Assembly: GCA_026710155.1 (NCBI GenBank)
Contig: JAPORQ010000055.1
Location: 1-58,798, forward strand
Source: Paracoccaceae bacterium
Lineage (GTDB): Bacteria; Pseudomonadota; Alphaproteobacteria; Rhodobacterales; Rhodobacteraceae
Length of the DNA: 58,798 nt
Direction of reading: 5' to 3'
In this document: positions 15,011 through 24,985 of the stretch, piece by piece
Numbering within the stretch: the first letter of the stretch is position 1
Layout: the number at the start of each line of letters is the position of its first letter
The notes under the pieces: model-generated
Seen by the model: only the letters and a program-made list of their open reading frames with translations
Told to the model about the DNA's origin: nothing
Database searches by the model: none
Position numbers and translations under genes: made by a program

Positions 15011-18000
15011 TCAACTGCATCCTGTGGTGGTACCACAAACCGTACAGACCATGCAGGTTCCGCTCCTGACCAAGGAATAGTTGCCACAAGAACCACATAC
15101 ATCACCACTATAATTTGGTGAAGAGATACCCTTCGAACCAGATGGGCTAGTGAAATCCGTCATGGAAATAACTTCCCCTGATACTCTTGGAGAATCACCT
15201 GCAGCAATTTCAGCGGTGTCAGTCATCGATCTCAGATATCCGGTGGATCCTTCATTGACAACCAAGGTATCTTCAAGCGTTTCCTGCATTACGATTTTGA
15301 CATTGGCCAGATCTTCCCGCTCAAGATAACTGACGGCAAGCTCCCTGAAAATATAATCCAGGATGGAACTCGAGTTTTTTATCGTACCATTGCCCTGAAC
15401 CATACCGGCTGGTTCAAATCTTGTACCTACAAAAGCCTCGACGAACACATCAAGTGGTACACCATATTGCAATCCAAGTGACACGGCAATGGCAAAGTTA
15501 TTCATCATCGCCCCGAAACTTGCCCCCTCTTTATGCATATCTATGAAAATTTCACCCAAGGCACCATTCTCATATTCACCAGTTCTGAGATAAACCTTGT
15601 GACCACCAACGGTGGCTTTTTGGGTATAGCCCTTGCGCCTGTTGCTGAGTTTTCTTCTCTTTCCAACCAGCTTTTCGGAAATATTCAGTACTCGAGTGGT
15701 TTGATCCACATCCTCTTCCATGGCCAACTGAACGATTTCATCGCTGTCAACCAGAATGGTGGATAGAGGTTGACTGAGTTTGGAACCATCACGATAAAGT
15801 GCAACAGCCTTCAATCCCAGATTCCACGAAAGATCATAAGCGGACTTGCAATCTTCCACGGTGGCCATTGTAGGCATGTTGATGGTTTTTGAAATTGCAC
15901 CCGATATGAAACTCTGTGCTGCAGCAACCATTTTTATGTGACTGTTGGCACTCAAACTCCTGGTGCCCTTCTTGCCATTCTGGTTGGCACAGTCGAACAC
16001 CGGAAGATCCTTGTTTTCCAGATGGGGTGCTCCTTCGACGGTCTTGGCGCCGCAAATGTATTCATTGGCCTCTTCAATTTGTTCCGGAGCAAACCCCAAT
16101 TCCGAGAGCAAGTCAAAACCCGCCTGATTGATTTTTTCGAGTTTGATTCCAAGTTCCTTGACACAAAATCCTATTCCAAACCGTTCAGGGGTGAAGACAA
16201 ATCGAATGTCCACGAAGGTAGGCAGATCCTCTTCGATTTTATTCAAATCCTCCTTGCGAAATCCCTTTTCACCCAGGGATTCCCTATTGATATGTGGAGC
16301 ACCTTCCAGAGTGGCTTTACCCACTGTATAATCAACAATGTCCTGAATTTGATAATCGGCATAACCCAATGCCTCTAATGCACGAGGAACCGACCGATTG
16401 ACTATTTGAAAATATCCACCCCCAGCAAGTGTCTTTATTTTGACAAGGGCGAATTCAGGCTCGATGCCATTGGTGTCGCAATCCATTACAAAACCGATGG
16501 TTCCGGTTGGTGCAATTACCGATACCTGTGCATTTCTGAAGCCAAACTCCTGGCCGAGTTCAAGGGATGAATCCCATGCTTCCTGGGCCTTTTCGACGAT
16601 TTCCTTGTCTGGACATTCCTCCATCACCAAAGGTATGGGTTTAATCTTCAACCCTTCATAACCAGAAGTATGGCCGTAAGCAGCACGTCTATGGTTTCTG
16701 ATCACCCTCAACATTGCTTCCGAATTGGCATCATATCCCTTGAATGCACCCAATTCTTTTGCCATTTCGGCCGAGGTCCGGTAACTCAAGCCGGTCAAGA
16801 GAGCCGTAATCGCTCCACAGGTCGCCCTCCCCCTTATGGAATCATAGGGGATGCCCATATGCATCAACAGACCACCCAAATTCGCATAACCCAATCCGAG
16901 CGTTCTGAATTTATATGAAAGATCGGCAATTATCTTGGATGGGAATTGAGCCATGTGGACTGAAATTTCCAGCACGATCGTAAAGAGTCTGGTTACATGT
17001 TCAAATTCTCTCGTATCAAATTGACCGTCATGATAGAATTTCAATAAATTCAAGGATGCAAGGTTACATGCCGTATCATCAAGAAACATGTATTCTGAGC
17101 ATGGATTCGAAGCCCTGATCGGACCACTGTTGGGGCAGGTATGCCAAGCATTGATCGTGTCATGAAATTGCACCCCCGGATCGGCGCAGGCCCAGGCTGT
17201 TTCACCGACCTGGTTCCAGAGGTCCGCAGCATTCACCTTTCTGGCAACTTCTCCGCTTGTTCGATATTTCAATTCCCATTCCTGATCGTTTCTGACTGCC
17301 TCCATAAACCCGTCGGTAACCCTGATGGAATTATTGGAATTCTGGCCGGATACGGTTGCATATCCCTCCGATTGCCAACCGGAATCTATTTCGGCAAAAT
17401 CAATCGAGGTATACCCTTGCTTGGCAAACTGTAGAACTCGGTTGATGAAACCTTCGGGCACCATTGCTTCCTTGGCTTCGACCATGGCCTTCCTCAACTC
17501 CTTGTTGGACTGCGGATCACTTGCCTTTGCCAGAGGGAGATCAGAAGAATGGACAGCCCCGAAGAGTTTGTTCAGGTGTTTGGAAATGACCTTTGAACCG
17601 GCAACTAGCGAAGCAACCTTGTGCTCTTCCTTTTCTTTCCAGTTAACGAATTCCTCGATATCAGGATGATCAATATCACAAATGACCATTTTAGCTGCCC
17701 GGCGGGTTGTCCCTCCTGATTTGATGGCTCCAGCTGCACTGTCGCCGATATTCAGGAAACTCATCAGCCCGCTCGATTTGCCACCACTTTCCAGTGGCTC
17801 ATCGGCAGCCCTCAGGTTCGAGAAATTCGTTCCGGTTCCCGAACCGAATTTGAATAGCCTTGCTTCCCGCGCCCACAAATCCATAATGCCGCCTTCGTTG
17901 ACAAGATCATCCTCGACAGACTGGATGAAACAGGCATGCGGTTGTGGTCGATAGTAGGAACTGTCGGATTTTTTAATTTCACGGGAAGTTTCATCATAAT

Positions 18001-18529
18001 AATAATGGCCCTGACCTGCACGTGAGATGCCATAGGCCCAATGGATACCCGTGTTGAACCATTGAGGCGAGTTGGGTGCTCCCCTCTGGGTTGCAAGTAT
18101 GTACCTCATTTCATCAAAGAAGGCCCACGCATCATCTTCCATGGTGAAATAGTTGCCTTTCCAGCCCCAATAGGTCCACGCTCCCGCCAGCCGATCAAAA
18201 ACCTGCTTGGCTGATTTCTCCGGTCCAAACCGCTCGCTTTCCGGAACTTTCTTCAAAGCTTCAAGATCGGGTTCCCTTGATTGAAGAAAATCCGGTATCC
18301 CTGACTCATCCCTTTTTTTCACGCAAAGGGGAACACCCGCCTTGCGAAAATACTTTTGGGCCAGTACATCGACAGCTGTCTGACTCCAGTTTTTTGGAAC
18401 CTCAATGCCCTCGGTTTTAAACACCGCTTTTCCACTGGGATCTGAAATTACCGAATTGACTTTAGTGAATTCTATTCCCTGATATGGGCTCTCGTTTTTT
18501 TCAGTATAATAGCGCTTTATCTGTACCAC
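15011..18529 (-). CDS. nrdJ: vitamin B12-dependent (class II) ribonucleotide reductase
   Basis: Reduces ribonucleotides to deoxyribonucleotides using adenosylcobalamin, without a separate radical subunit. The 1172-residue length is typical of the long alphaproteobacterial NrdJ. Visible features are [11 protein letters not shown] and PHACFIQSV near the N-terminus, the radical-site motif NPCSE followed by CNLASLNL in the middle, the APTGTIGF segment, and a C-terminal zinc-ribbon-like CGSCG/CxxC cluster that probably re-reduces the active site. The start is a GTG at 18529. Two NrdR-like boxes lie upstream, pointing to repression by NrdR. I see no cobalamin riboswitch in the leader. It depends on B12, as does the corrinoid cluster at 24147. 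Confidence 0.96.
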   Translation of the reverse strand: MVQIKRYYTEKNESPYQGIEFTKVNSVISDPSGKAVFKTEGIEVPKNWSQTAVDVLAQKYFRKAGVPLCVKKRDESGIPDFLQSREPDLEALKKVPESERFGPEKSAKQVFDRLAGAWTYWGWKGNYFTMEDDAWAFFDEMRYILATQRGAPNSPQWFNTGIHWAYGISRAGQGHYYYDETSREIKKSDSSYYRPQPHACFIQSVEDDLVNEGGIMDLWAREARLFKFGSGTGTNFSNLRAADEPLESGGKSSGLMSFLNIGDSAAGAIKSGGTTRRAAKMVICDIDHPDIEEFVNWKEKEEHKVASLVAGSKVISKHLNKLFGAVHSSDLPLAKASDPQSNKELRKAMVEAKEAMVPEGFINRVLQFAKQGYTSIDFAEIDSGWQSEGYATVSGQNSNNSIRVTDGFMEAVRNDQEWELKYRTSGEVARKVNAADLWNQVGETAWACADPGVQFHDTINAWHTCPNSGPIRASNPCSEYMFLDDTACNLASLNLLKFYHDGQFDTREFEHVTRLFTIVLEISVHMAQFPSKIIADLSYKFRTLGLGYANLGGLLMHMGIPYDSIRGRATCGAITALLTGLSYRTSAEMAKELGAFKGYDANSEAMLRVIRNHRRAAYGHTSGYEGLKIKPIPLVMEECPDKEIVEKAQEAWDSSLELGQEFGFRNAQVSVIAPTGTIGFVMDCDTNGIEPEFALVKIKTLAGGGYFQIVNRSVPRALEALGYADYQIQDIVDYTVGKATLEGAPHINRESLGEKGFRKEDLNKIEEDLPTFVDIRFVFTPERFGIGFCVKELGIKLEKINQAGFDLLSELGFAPEQIEEANEYICGAKTVEGAPHLENKDLPVFDCANQNGKKGTRSLSANSHIKMVAAAQSFISGAISKTINMPTMATVEDCKSAYDLSWNLGLKAVALYRDGSKLSQPLSTILVDSDEIVQLAMEEDVDQTTRVLNISEKLVGKRRKLSNRRKGYTQKATVGGHKVYLRTGEYENGALGEIFIDMHKEGASFGAMMNNFAIAVSLGLQYGVPLDVFVEAFVGTRFEPAGMVQGNGTIKNSSSILDYIFRELAVSYLEREDLANVKIVMQETLEDTLVVNEGSTGYLRSMTDTAEIAAGDSPRVSGEVISMTDFTSPSGSKGISSPNYSGDVCGSCGNYSLVRSGTCMVCTVCGTTTGCS

Positions 18530-18565
18530 CTGGTTAATCCCCCATTTTAGGTATTTTTGTTAAAA

Positions 18566-18613
18566 AACCCTGTATTTGGTTATTTTTTCAAACCATACTA
18601 CAAGATATAGTGT
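18566..18613. promoter_or_regulatory. tandem NrdR-like boxes upstream of nrdJ
   Basis: The segment 18598-18613, read on the minus strand as ACACTATATCTTGTAG, matches the NrdR-box consensus well. A weaker copy lies at 18566-18581, exactly 32 bp away start to start, about three helical turns, which is the usual spacing of NrdR box pairs. The pair is 37-84 bp upstream of the nrdJ start. Confidence 0.6.
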
Positions 18614-18701
18614 CAAAATGGAAATGAACAATCCATAAAAACTAACGGCAGATGTATATTTCTTAAAAAAAAATCAGGGGTAAAACATAAAAATTCCAAA
18701 C

Positions 18702-18734
18702 CGCTTCTATTTGCTTGATGAAGCGATTTTTTTT
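18702..18734 (+). terminator. intrinsic terminator with no visible upstream gene on its strand
   Basis: CGCTTC and GAAGCG form a 6-bp stem around a 12-base loop, followed after one A by eight T. It points rightward, yet no plus-strand gene lies before it since ilvN ended at 14871. It may end a short RNA initiated near nrdJ. Confidence 0.5.
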
Positions 18735-18767
18735 CAACTAAATTCGGGGTTTGGAGGACTGAATTAT

Positions 18768-18776
18768 TTATCCACA
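18768..18776 (+). promoter_or_regulatory. perfect DnaA box
   Basis: TTATCCACA, the consensus DnaA site, about 240 bp upstream of nrdJ. It stands alone, so an origin is not supported. A DnaA effect on nrdJ transcription is conceivable. Confidence 0.35.
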
Positions 18777-18916
18777 ACTTTTTAGCAGAAATGGGTTTTT
18801 GTTGTTGAAAACTGAATTTCAGAATCAGAACAATGAATGTTTTTTTAAGGTCTGATGCCTAAAAAAGAGTACAGCAATCTCAAAAAACGAATCAAAAAAA
18901 TGGATGCCGTCAGGGT

Positions 18917-18993
18917 TGGTCGGGGCGATTGGATTTGAACCAACGACCTACAGTTCCCAAAACTGTTGCGCTACCAGGCTGCGCTACGCCCCG
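18917..18993 (-). tRNA. tRNA-Pro (UGG)
   Basis: The minus strand folds as a 77-nt cloverleaf starting CGGGGCG and ending CGCCCCG-ACCA, with the CCA encoded. The anticodon loop TTTGGGA gives UGG. The T arm has the standard GGTTCAAATCC. It is followed by the 370-bp nrdJ upstream region. Confidence 0.96.
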
Positions 18994-19023
18994 TCCTCAC
19001 TTGGAATAATTAAGGATTGGCAA

Positions 19024-19524
19024 TCAGGATTTACAAGCCCAAGCAGCCAAATCGTGGTTAATTCTAGGGTGTCGAACAAGATCACCTCTCGAAATACCCA
19101 GCTTTTTGGCCAATCCCCCATTAATTTCCAGAACAAAGGAAATGGCACTTCCACCAAAAAATGTGGTGGTTGTCAATGGTTCTGCCTGATGATTTATGGT
19201 GGTAATTTGACCGGATTCATCAATGAAAATCATATCAAGTGGAATCAAGGTGTCTTTCATCCAGAAATGTGCTGGTCTCGGTCTGTCAAAAACAAAAAAC
19301 ATCCCTTGCGACAGACCAAGTGATTCTCTCCCCATCAACCCTTTATTGTGACTTTCCGGAGTATCGGCAATCTCGACCCTGAAGCGAGCCATGCCCCAAT
19401 CACCCTTGATTTCCAACTGGTTATCCTTGCAATTGGCCAGTAATGCTGATGGTTCCGACATTGCCAGCATTGCAACAACAAGGACTAAAAACAACTCTTT
19501 CATTCTCATCTGTTTTGCTTTCAT
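19024..19524 (-). CDS. DUF192 family exported protein
   Basis: From the ATG at 19524 this is a protein of 166 residues with an N-terminal hydrophobic signal (LFLVLVVAMLAMS, then an Ala-rich cleavage region), so it should be periplasmic. The mature part has the DUF192 core: ADTPESHNKGLMGRESLG, then GMFFVF and FWMKDTLIPLDMIFID. Its function is unknown. The start overlaps the pdxH stop in an ATGA, indicating translational coupling with pdxH. That overlap is why I prefer 19524 to the longer frame. Confidence 0.85.
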   Translation of the reverse strand: MKAKQMRMKELFLVLVVAMLAMSEPSALLANCKDNQLEIKGDWGMARFRVEIADTPESHNKGLMGRESLGLSQGMFFVFDRPRPAHFWMKDTLIPLDMIFIDESGQITTINHQAEPLTTTTFFGGSAISFVLEINGGLAKKLGISRGDLVRHPRINHDLAAWACKS

Positions 19525-20120
19525 GGATACAAGCGGATTGAATCCCATTTGGAATTCTGTGGGTTTCTTATCCACCTTATGCGATCGTGTATTCGAAATT
19601 TCCCTTCACTCCAAAATTCTATCTCTGATGGAATAATGCGGTAACCACCCCAAAATTCAGGTCGCGGCGGGGTGTTTCCGAATTTCATGGTGACCTTTGC
19701 CACGGAATGGAACAAATGCTTTTTTGAGGGAAGTTCCCTTGATTGTTTTGAAGCCCATGCACCATATCGGCTGTCAAGCGGGCGCGAGTGAAAATATTCA
19801 TCGGATTTCTCTGGCTCAAGAATTTCTGCCATCCCCTTGACCCTGACTTGTCTCTTCAGGGATCTCCAGTGAAGGGAAAATGCAACATTCGAACGGTGCG
19901 ATATTTCTTTCCCCTTTGTACTGGTGTAGTTGGTATAAAAAATAAATCCCCCGGTATCAATTTCCTTCAACAGTACCATTCTGACATTTGGCATTCCTTC
20001 GGGATCAGAAGTTGCCAAGGCAATGGCATTATGATCCCGGATATTTTTTGATTTGGCAAAATCAAGCCACTCCTGAACCATTGACAGGGGAGTTTTACCT
20101 TTTCCCAGACTGGTTTCCAT
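19521..20120 (-). CDS. pdxH: pyridoxamine 5'-phosphate oxidase
   Basis: FMN enzyme that makes pyridoxal 5'-phosphate, the last step of B6 synthesis and salvage. The 199-residue protein shows PdxH motifs: NAIALATSDPEGMPNVRMVLLKEI near the N-terminus, FYTNYTSTKGKEI, the ASKQSREL region, and the C-terminal RPEFWGGYRIIPSEIEFW and the final RLYP. It overlaps the following DUF192 gene by four bases. With pdxA at 45989 it supports de novo B6 synthesis. Confidence 0.95.
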   Translation of the reverse strand: METSLGKGKTPLSMVQEWLDFAKSKNIRDHNAIALATSDPEGMPNVRMVLLKEIDTGGFIFYTNYTSTKGKEISHRSNVAFSLHWRSLKRQVRVKGMAEILEPEKSDEYFHSRPLDSRYGAWASKQSRELPSKKHLFHSVAKVTMKFGNTPPRPEFWGGYRIIPSEIEFWSEGKFRIHDRIRWIRNPQNSKWDSIRLYP

Positions 20121-20172
20121 GCTTAATCTCCATTATTCTGTGCTTGGGCAAAGACATCAATACCCTCAATTA

Positions 20173-20193
20173 TTTGCAATATGCAAATTGCAT
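20173..20193. promoter_or_regulatory. overlapping palindromes between pdxH and fabI
   Basis: TTTGCA-ATA-TGCAAA (20173-20187) and ATGCAA-A-TTGCAT (20181-20193) overlap in the divergent promoter region. A TATAAG hexamer follows at once. The arrangement suits an operator that overlaps the fabI promoter. No regulator is known. Confidence 0.4.
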
Positions 20194-20255
20194 ATAAGTT
20201 TTTTATTTTTAGAATAAACGACTATGAATAATTACCATTAATCGGGGTTTTCTTT

Positions 20256-21068
20256 ATGAAATTAATGGAAGGTAAACGCGGTCTTATCATGGGTGTGGCC
20301 AATGACAAGTCCATTGCCTGGGGCATTGCCAGGGCTTGTCATGAACATGGTGCGCAATTGGCATTTTCATATCAGAACGAGATTTTTCACAAGCGGGTTG
20401 CGCCCCTTGTTGACTCAATTGGTTCCCGGCATATGATCCAGTGTGATGTAACCAATCCCGAATCACTGGACAAATTGTTTGAGGAATTGAACCTGTCCTG
20501 GGGTAATCTGGACTTTGTTGTTCATGCAATCGGGTTCTCGGACAAGAATGAATTGCGCGGAAGATATGTCGACATTTCGCAAGAGAATTTCACCATGTCA
20601 ATGGATATTTCAGTCTATTCGTTTACCGCTGTAGCCCAAAGGGCCGAAAAACTGATGACCAATGGCGGTTCCTTGCTTACAATGACCTATTATGGTTCTG
20701 AAAAGGTTATGCCTCACTATAACGTAATGGGTGTCGCCAAGGCAGCATTGGAAGCATCGGTTCGTTATCTGGCTACTGATTTGGGAAGCAAGCAAATCAG
20801 GGTAAATGCAATTTCTGCCGGAACCATCAAGACCCTGGCAGCATCAGGGATTGGAGACTTCAGATATATCCTCAAGTGGAATGAATTGAATTCGCCACTG
20901 CAAAGGAATGTAACCACGGAAGATGTCGGTAATTCTGCGCTCTACCTGCTTTCCGATTTGGGCAGATCAGTAACTGGTGAAATCTTGCATGTGGATTCAG
21001 GATACCATGTTGTTGGCATGAAAAGGGTTGATGCTCCGGATATAGACAAAGTGACAGGAAGAAATTAA
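20256..21068 (+). CDS. fabI: enoyl-[acyl-carrier-protein] reductase (NADH)
   Basis: Reduces the trans-2-enoyl-ACP intermediate at the end of each cycle of fatty acid elongation. The 270-residue protein is an atypical SDR with the FabI marks: [13 protein letters not shown] at the cofactor site, CDVTNPESL, the tyrosine/lysine pair in [13 protein letters not shown], and the [14 protein letters not shown] segment. It starts 135 bp from the divergent pdxH gene and its stop lies 2 bp before gpt, so the two share a transcript. Confidence 0.96.
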   Translation: MKLMEGKRGLIMGVANDKSIAWGIARACHEHGAQLAFSYQNEIFHKRVAPLVDSIGSRHMIQCDVTNPESLDKLFEELNLSWGNLDFVVHAIGFSDKNELRGRYVDISQENFTMSMDISVYSFTAVAQRAEKLMTNGGSLLTMTYYGSEKVMPHYNVMGVAKAALEASVRYLATDLGSKQIRVNAISAGTIKTLAASGIGDFRYILKWNELNSPLQRNVTTEDVGNSALYLLSDLGRSVTGEILHVDSGYHVVGMKRVDAPDIDKVTGRN

Positions 21069-21070
21069 CC

Positions 21071-21574
21071 ATGACCGTATTACCTCATGAAAAAGGATTT
21101 CATGTAAGTTGGGATCAGGTCCACAGAGATTCACGTGCCCTGGCATGGAGACTGGATAATTTTGAAAATGTTGAAAGAAGCTGGAGTTCCATAATCGCTA
21201 TTACCAGAGGTGGATTAACCCCTGCCATGATAATAGCCCGTGAATTGGACATAAGAACTGTTGATACCATTTCCATCAGGTGCTATGAGCACAAAAACAT
21301 TGGAAAACCTCAAATCCTGAAAATGCCACATCCTGAAATATCCAAGGATTCGAAGGATATATTGGTCATTGATGATCTGGTGGACACCGGTACAACCTTG
21401 AAGGTGGTCAGGGAACTCTACCCAAATGCAACTTACTCTACAGTATATGCCAAACCTGAAGGCAAACCTTTGGTAGATGTCTATATAACCGAGGTAAGTC
21501 AGGATACCTGGATTTATTTTCCCTGGGATATGGCGTTGCATTACCAGCAACCCTATCGGGAACTCAGGGATTAG
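21071..21574 (+). CDS. gpt: xanthine(-guanine) phosphoribosyltransferase
   Basis: Salvages xanthine and guanine to nucleotides with phosphoribosyl pyrophosphate. The 167-residue protein has the PRPP-binding motif [11 protein letters not shown] (about residues 97-107), an upstream ITRGGLTPA loop, and a C-terminal hydrophobic WIYFPWD segment that is typical of XGPRT. Its start follows the fabI stop by two bases. The pairing with fabI is probably economical rather than functional. Confidence 0.88.
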   Translation: MTVLPHEKGFHVSWDQVHRDSRALAWRLDNFENVERSWSSIIAITRGGLTPAMIIARELDIRTVDTISIRCYEHKNIGKPQILKMPHPEISKDSKDILVIDDLVDTGTTLKVVRELYPNATYSTVYAKPEGKPLVDVYITEVSQDTWIYFPWDMALHYQQPYRELRD

Positions 21575-21652
21575 TCTAGATAGACTTAAACTGTCTTTAT
21601 CAAAGGGGGCAAATTCAATTTGGTGATATGCAATTTCATTCTGATTTAAGCC

Positions 21653-22975
21653 ATGCTTGAAAGATATTCCCTTCCTGAAATGACCAGAATCTGGTCAGAG
21701 CAATTCAAGTTGCAAACCTGGTTTCGCATTGAGATTCTTGCCTGTGAGGGTCGAGCCAAGCTGGGTGAACTAGATGAGAATATTGTCAAGGAATTTTGGG
21801 CCATTGAACCCAAAACATTTGATGAACAAAGGATCAAGCAGATTGAAGCGGAGGTTCATCATGAATCCGTTGCTTTCCAGATGTACATAGAGGAATTGGT
21901 CAATGATAAATGCCATGGTATCTTTCACCGGGGATTAACCTCATCAGATGTATTGGATACGTGCTATAATTACCAACTCAAGAAATCCTCTGACTTGCTC
22001 ATCGCCAAATTGAAGAATTTGGCAGCAGAATTTAAACGACTTGCTCTTGAACATAAGTTGACCCCCTGTATTGGACGCAGCCATGGCATTCATGGCGAAC
22101 CAATTACTTTTGGTTTGAAAATGCTTCGGGCATATGCCGAAACCCAGCGAAATATTACCAGATTGGAACATGCCAAAAAGGAAATTTCAGTTGGCATGAT
22201 CTCAGGTGCCATGGGGACTTATTCCACCATAAATCCCGAAGTTGAAAAACATGTCTGCAAGCAAATGGGTTTGGAGCCTGAAAGTATTTCCTCCCAGATT
22301 GTTCCTAGAGATCGACACGCCATGTACTTTACGATACTGGGAGTTGTGGCTGCTACACTTGAAAGGATATCGATCGAGTTGCGGCAATTGCAAATCACGG
22401 AAATTGGTGAAATCCAGGAACCCTTCTCATCTGGACAAAAAGGATCCTCGGCAATGCCTCACAAAAGGAATCCCATCAAACTGGAAAATGTTTCGGGCTT
22501 ATCAAGATTAATTCAGACCCATGTCTCGGCAGCGTTGGGGAATGTTTCGCTATGGCAGGAAAGGGACATGAGTCATTCCTCGGTGGAAAGGGCTTTGGCC
22601 CCAGATACCACCATAGCCCTCGATTTTGCCATCCATCGCTTGACAGGAATTTTGAAAGGCCTGGTTGTCAATTCCCAACAGATGGCCAGAAATCTGGAAA
22701 AACTGGGTGGAATTGTCTACTCACATCGAATCATGAATACCCTTACCAAAAAGGGAGTTTCCAAGGATGATGCGTATCGGATGGTTCAGAATAATTCCTT
22801 CAAGGCAATGGAAAGCGGTTACAAACTTCATGAAGTCTTGTTATGGGACAAGACTATTCTGAATTGGGTATCCCAAGATGAATTGGCAGATCTTTTTGAC
22901 CTTGAATTTTTCCAAAAGGAAATCAATGGTATTTATGATCGTGTTTTGGGACCTGGCAATAAAGATGCCGATTAG
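21653..22975 (+). CDS. purB: adenylosuccinate lyase
   Basis: Cuts fumarate from SAICAR and from adenylosuccinate in purine synthesis. The 440-residue protein carries the fumarase/aspartase superfamily signature GSSAMPHKRNP near residue 263, a TSSDVLDTC segment that contains part of the active site near residue 95, and GRSHGIHGEP. It converges with the DUF1476 gene, 16 bp away, a neighbourhood often seen in alphaproteobacteria. Fumarate released here is a substrate of FumC (56061). Confidence 0.96.
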   Translation: MLERYSLPEMTRIWSEQFKLQTWFRIEILACEGRAKLGELDENIVKEFWAIEPKTFDEQRIKQIEAEVHHESVAFQMYIEELVNDKCHGIFHRGLTSSDVLDTCYNYQLKKSSDLLIAKLKNLAAEFKRLALEHKLTPCIGRSHGIHGEPITFGLKMLRAYAETQRNITRLEHAKKEISVGMISGAMGTYSTINPEVEKHVCKQMGLEPESISSQIVPRDRHAMYFTILGVVAATLERISIELRQLQITEIGEIQEPFSSGQKGSSAMPHKRNPIKLENVSGLSRLIQTHVSAALGNVSLWQERDMSHSSVERALAPDTTIALDFAIHRLTGILKGLVVNSQQMARNLEKLGGIVYSHRIMNTLTKKGVSKDDAYRMVQNNSFKAMESGYKLHEVLLWDKTILNWVSQDELADLFDLEFFQKEINGIYDRVLGPGNKDAD

Positions 22976-22991
22976 AAAGTGCGGTTTTGAC

Positions 22992-23309
22992 CTAACTTGC
23001 CTCTGATTGAATTTGAACCATTGCCTCGTGGGTTAATTCTTCTGCCTTGGAGCGAATTTCATTTTCACCGGCAATACCATCCAAATCCTTGATTACCTTT
23101 CTGAAAACATCTTCCTGACCGGGTTCCTCAAAATCCGATTTGACAACTTCCAGGGCATAGGAAGAGGCATTTTCTCCAGACAAGCCCAATTTTTCAGCTG
23201 CCCACTGGCCCAATAGCTTGTTCGCCCTGGCCTGAGCCTTGAACGACATTTCTTCATCAAAAGCAAATTTTGACTCATAGGCTTTTTGTCTGTCCTTGAA
23301 TGTATTCAT
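22992..23309 (-). CDS. DUF1476 protein, F1-ATPase zeta inhibitor subunit
   Basis: A 105-residue helical acidic protein (FKDRQKAYESKFAFDEEMSFKAQARANKLLGQWAAEKLGL). It matches the DUF1476 family, shown in Paracoccus to be the zeta subunit, a natural inhibitor of the alphaproteobacterial F1Fo-ATP synthase. It should act in the cytoplasm on F1 by its N-terminal segment. It is convergent with purB. The start at 23309 gives the usual N-terminus. Strong lineage marker. Confidence 0.9.
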   Translation of the reverse strand: MNTFKDRQKAYESKFAFDEEMSFKAQARANKLLGQWAAEKLGLSGENASSYALEVVKSDFEEPGQEDVFRKVIKDLDGIAGENEIRSKAEELTHEAMVQIQSEAS

Positions 23310-23410
23310 CTGATTAGCACTCCAATCTGAATTTTCACAAAGTTGTTTATAGCACTCATGTGGTATTACTGCCAGTCAAGATAAAGACCCAGCACATTAA
23401 AATTGAAGTT

Positions 23411-24040
23411 TTACTGGTCTGGGTGCAGATCGTTAAGGGTTTGTGCCAGATCGCCATAGCCGGTAAATCTTCTTTCAAATTCCAATTCCAGCAGTTTGGC
23501 ATAATCCATTGCAAGACGGGTTAAATCCTGATCTTCCGTTTGCGCAAGATAAACCAGTTTTGCGTAATTGCCGAAATAAATTTCCTTTAAATCCGGTTGC
23601 CTATCAAGGCCAAGCGGCTTGATTATGAACGAATTGAACTGCCGAACCAGAAAATCGGTCAAATAGAAGGAAGTAATTTCCTCTTCTGCAGTCTTGGTAA
23701 ACTTTTCAACCCCTTCAAAGAAGGCATAGCAATGGGGGCCGGGTATCATTTCTATACCAATTTCATCGCATTTCTTCTTGAGCAGCCCACCGGTTCCACA
23801 ATCAGCATAAACAACAAAAACATGTTCAAACTCGGATTTGAATTTGTTGACGGCCTTTTCCACTTCCTCGGGAATCCTGTCAGGATACAGATGAAGTTTA
23901 GCGGGTAAACAGTGCAGGTGGAAATGATCCCAGCCATTCATTCTGATCAGGGCAAGGATTTCGGAAGCTAGTGCACCACATGCCAAAAGAAGTATGTCTC
24001 CCTTGCCCTCATAAACAAACTGGGAATTGCGATCTATCAT
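23411..24040 (-). CDS. DUF1638 protein, linked to corrinoid methyltransferases
   Basis: A 209-residue cytoplasmic protein with ACGALASEI near residue 20, VYADCGTGG in the middle and an MIPGPHCYAFFEG stretch, the recurrent Cys and His positions of DUF1638. The family usually sits beside corrinoid proteins and methyltransferases, as here: the corrinoid protein gene is just upstream on the same strand. From memory, fitness work in Phaeobacter tied a DUF1638 protein to activity of a split B12-dependent methionine synthase. The biochemical role is unsettled. A reactivation or assembly role is an inference. Confidence 0.8.
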   Translation of the reverse strand: MIDRNSQFVYEGKGDILLLACGALASEILALIRMNGWDHFHLHCLPAKLHLYPDRIPEEVEKAVNKFKSEFEHVFVVYADCGTGGLLKKKCDEIGIEMIPGPHCYAFFEGVEKFTKTAEEEITSFYLTDFLVRQFNSFIIKPLGLDRQPDLKEIYFGNYAKLVYLAQTEDQDLTRLAMDYAKLLELEFERRFTGYGDLAQTLNDLHPDQ

Positions 24041-24146
24041 GACAATCTTGGATATCTAATTGAAGCAATTTCACATATTATTCCCCATTCTTATCATAAA
24101 GATGGGTTAATATGTTTCAAAATTGAACCTTCGGTCCAATTGGAAT

Positions 24147-24854
24147 TCAAGCTGTAGCCATCATCTGGTTATGTTTTCGAGCCATAAATTCCTTGGCGGT
24201 CTCTACTGCCACTGCTGCGTCCCGACAATAGGCATCAGCTCCAATTGCCTTGCCAAATTCTTCATTCAATGGGGCTCCGCCAACAAGGACAATGATATCG
24301 TCGCGTAAACCCAATTCCTTCAAGCGATCAATCACCACCTTCATATAAGGCATTGTCGTGGTCAAGAGGGCTGACATTCCAAGTAAATCAGGTTTTTCTG
24401 TATCCATGGCTTCAAGGTAGTTTTCGACAGGGTTGTTGATTCCCAAATCAATGACTTCAAACCCGGCCCCTTCCAACATCATGGAGACAAGATTCTTCCC
24501 GATATCATGAATATCACCCTTGACGGTACCGATAACCATTTTGCCCATTCTGGGAGCACCGGTTTCAGCTAGCAAAGGTTTGAGGATTTTCATGCCGGCC
24601 TTCATGGCATTGGCTGAAAGTAAAACTTCCGGGACAAACAAGATTCCGTCACGAAAATCTATCCCGACAATCCGCATTCCTTCAACCAAGGCCTCGGTGA
24701 GAATTTTGTAAGGCATCCAACCACGTTCCAACAGAATGTTGACACCTTCAACGATTTCTTCATTCAACCCATCGTACAAATCATCGTGCATTTGGGGTAC
24801 GAGTTCATCATCGGGCAATTCCGAGAGAATTATATCATCTTCTTCATCTGTCAC
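24147..24854 (-). CDS. corrinoid (cobalamin-binding) methyltransferase protein
   Basis: A 235-residue B12-binding protein of the MtbC/MetH-like type. The N-terminal half (about 25-105) is the helical cap domain (EGMRIVGIDFRDGILFVPEVLLSANAMKAG), the C-terminal half a Rossmann-like domain with the DIHDIGKN motif that supplies the lower-axial His for cobalt, then GLRDDIIVLVGGAP. An acidic N-terminal extension precedes it. It carries methyl groups between a donor protein and the homocysteine methyltransferase encoded just upstream. DUF1638 follows. Together the three genes look like a disassembled methionine synthase. Confidence 0.9.
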   Translation of the reverse strand: MTDEEDDIILSELPDDELVPQMHDDLYDGLNEEIVEGVNILLERGWMPYKILTEALVEGMRIVGIDFRDGILFVPEVLLSANAMKAGMKILKPLLAETGAPRMGKMVIGTVKGDIHDIGKNLVSMMLEGAGFEVIDLGINNPVENYLEAMDTEKPDLLGMSALLTTTMPYMKVVIDRLKELGLRDDIIVLVGGAPLNEEFGKAIGADAYCRDAAVAVETAKEFMARKHNQMMATA

Positions 24855-24985
24855 CTTGATTTCTCCCTATGTGATTGATTTTATCCAATCAAAAATATTG
24901 AAAACACCACAACTACATAAAACAATTACATTCAATGTAAACAATAACCACGCAATCAAATTAACCTGATTTCAAATCGCAAGCA

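Noticed and set aside
18768-18776. Replication origin at the DnaA box
   Set aside because: Only one consensus box, no AT-rich unwinding element with further boxes and no typical origin neighbours.
15011-18900. Cobalamin riboswitch controlling nrdJ
   Set aside because: No B12-box-like sequence was found in the leader.
18904-19323. Plus-strand frame starting MPSGLVGAIGFEPTTYSS
   Set aside because: It is the antisense of tRNA-Pro followed by the antisense of the DUF192 gene; such peptides are a known artefact of translating tRNA genes.
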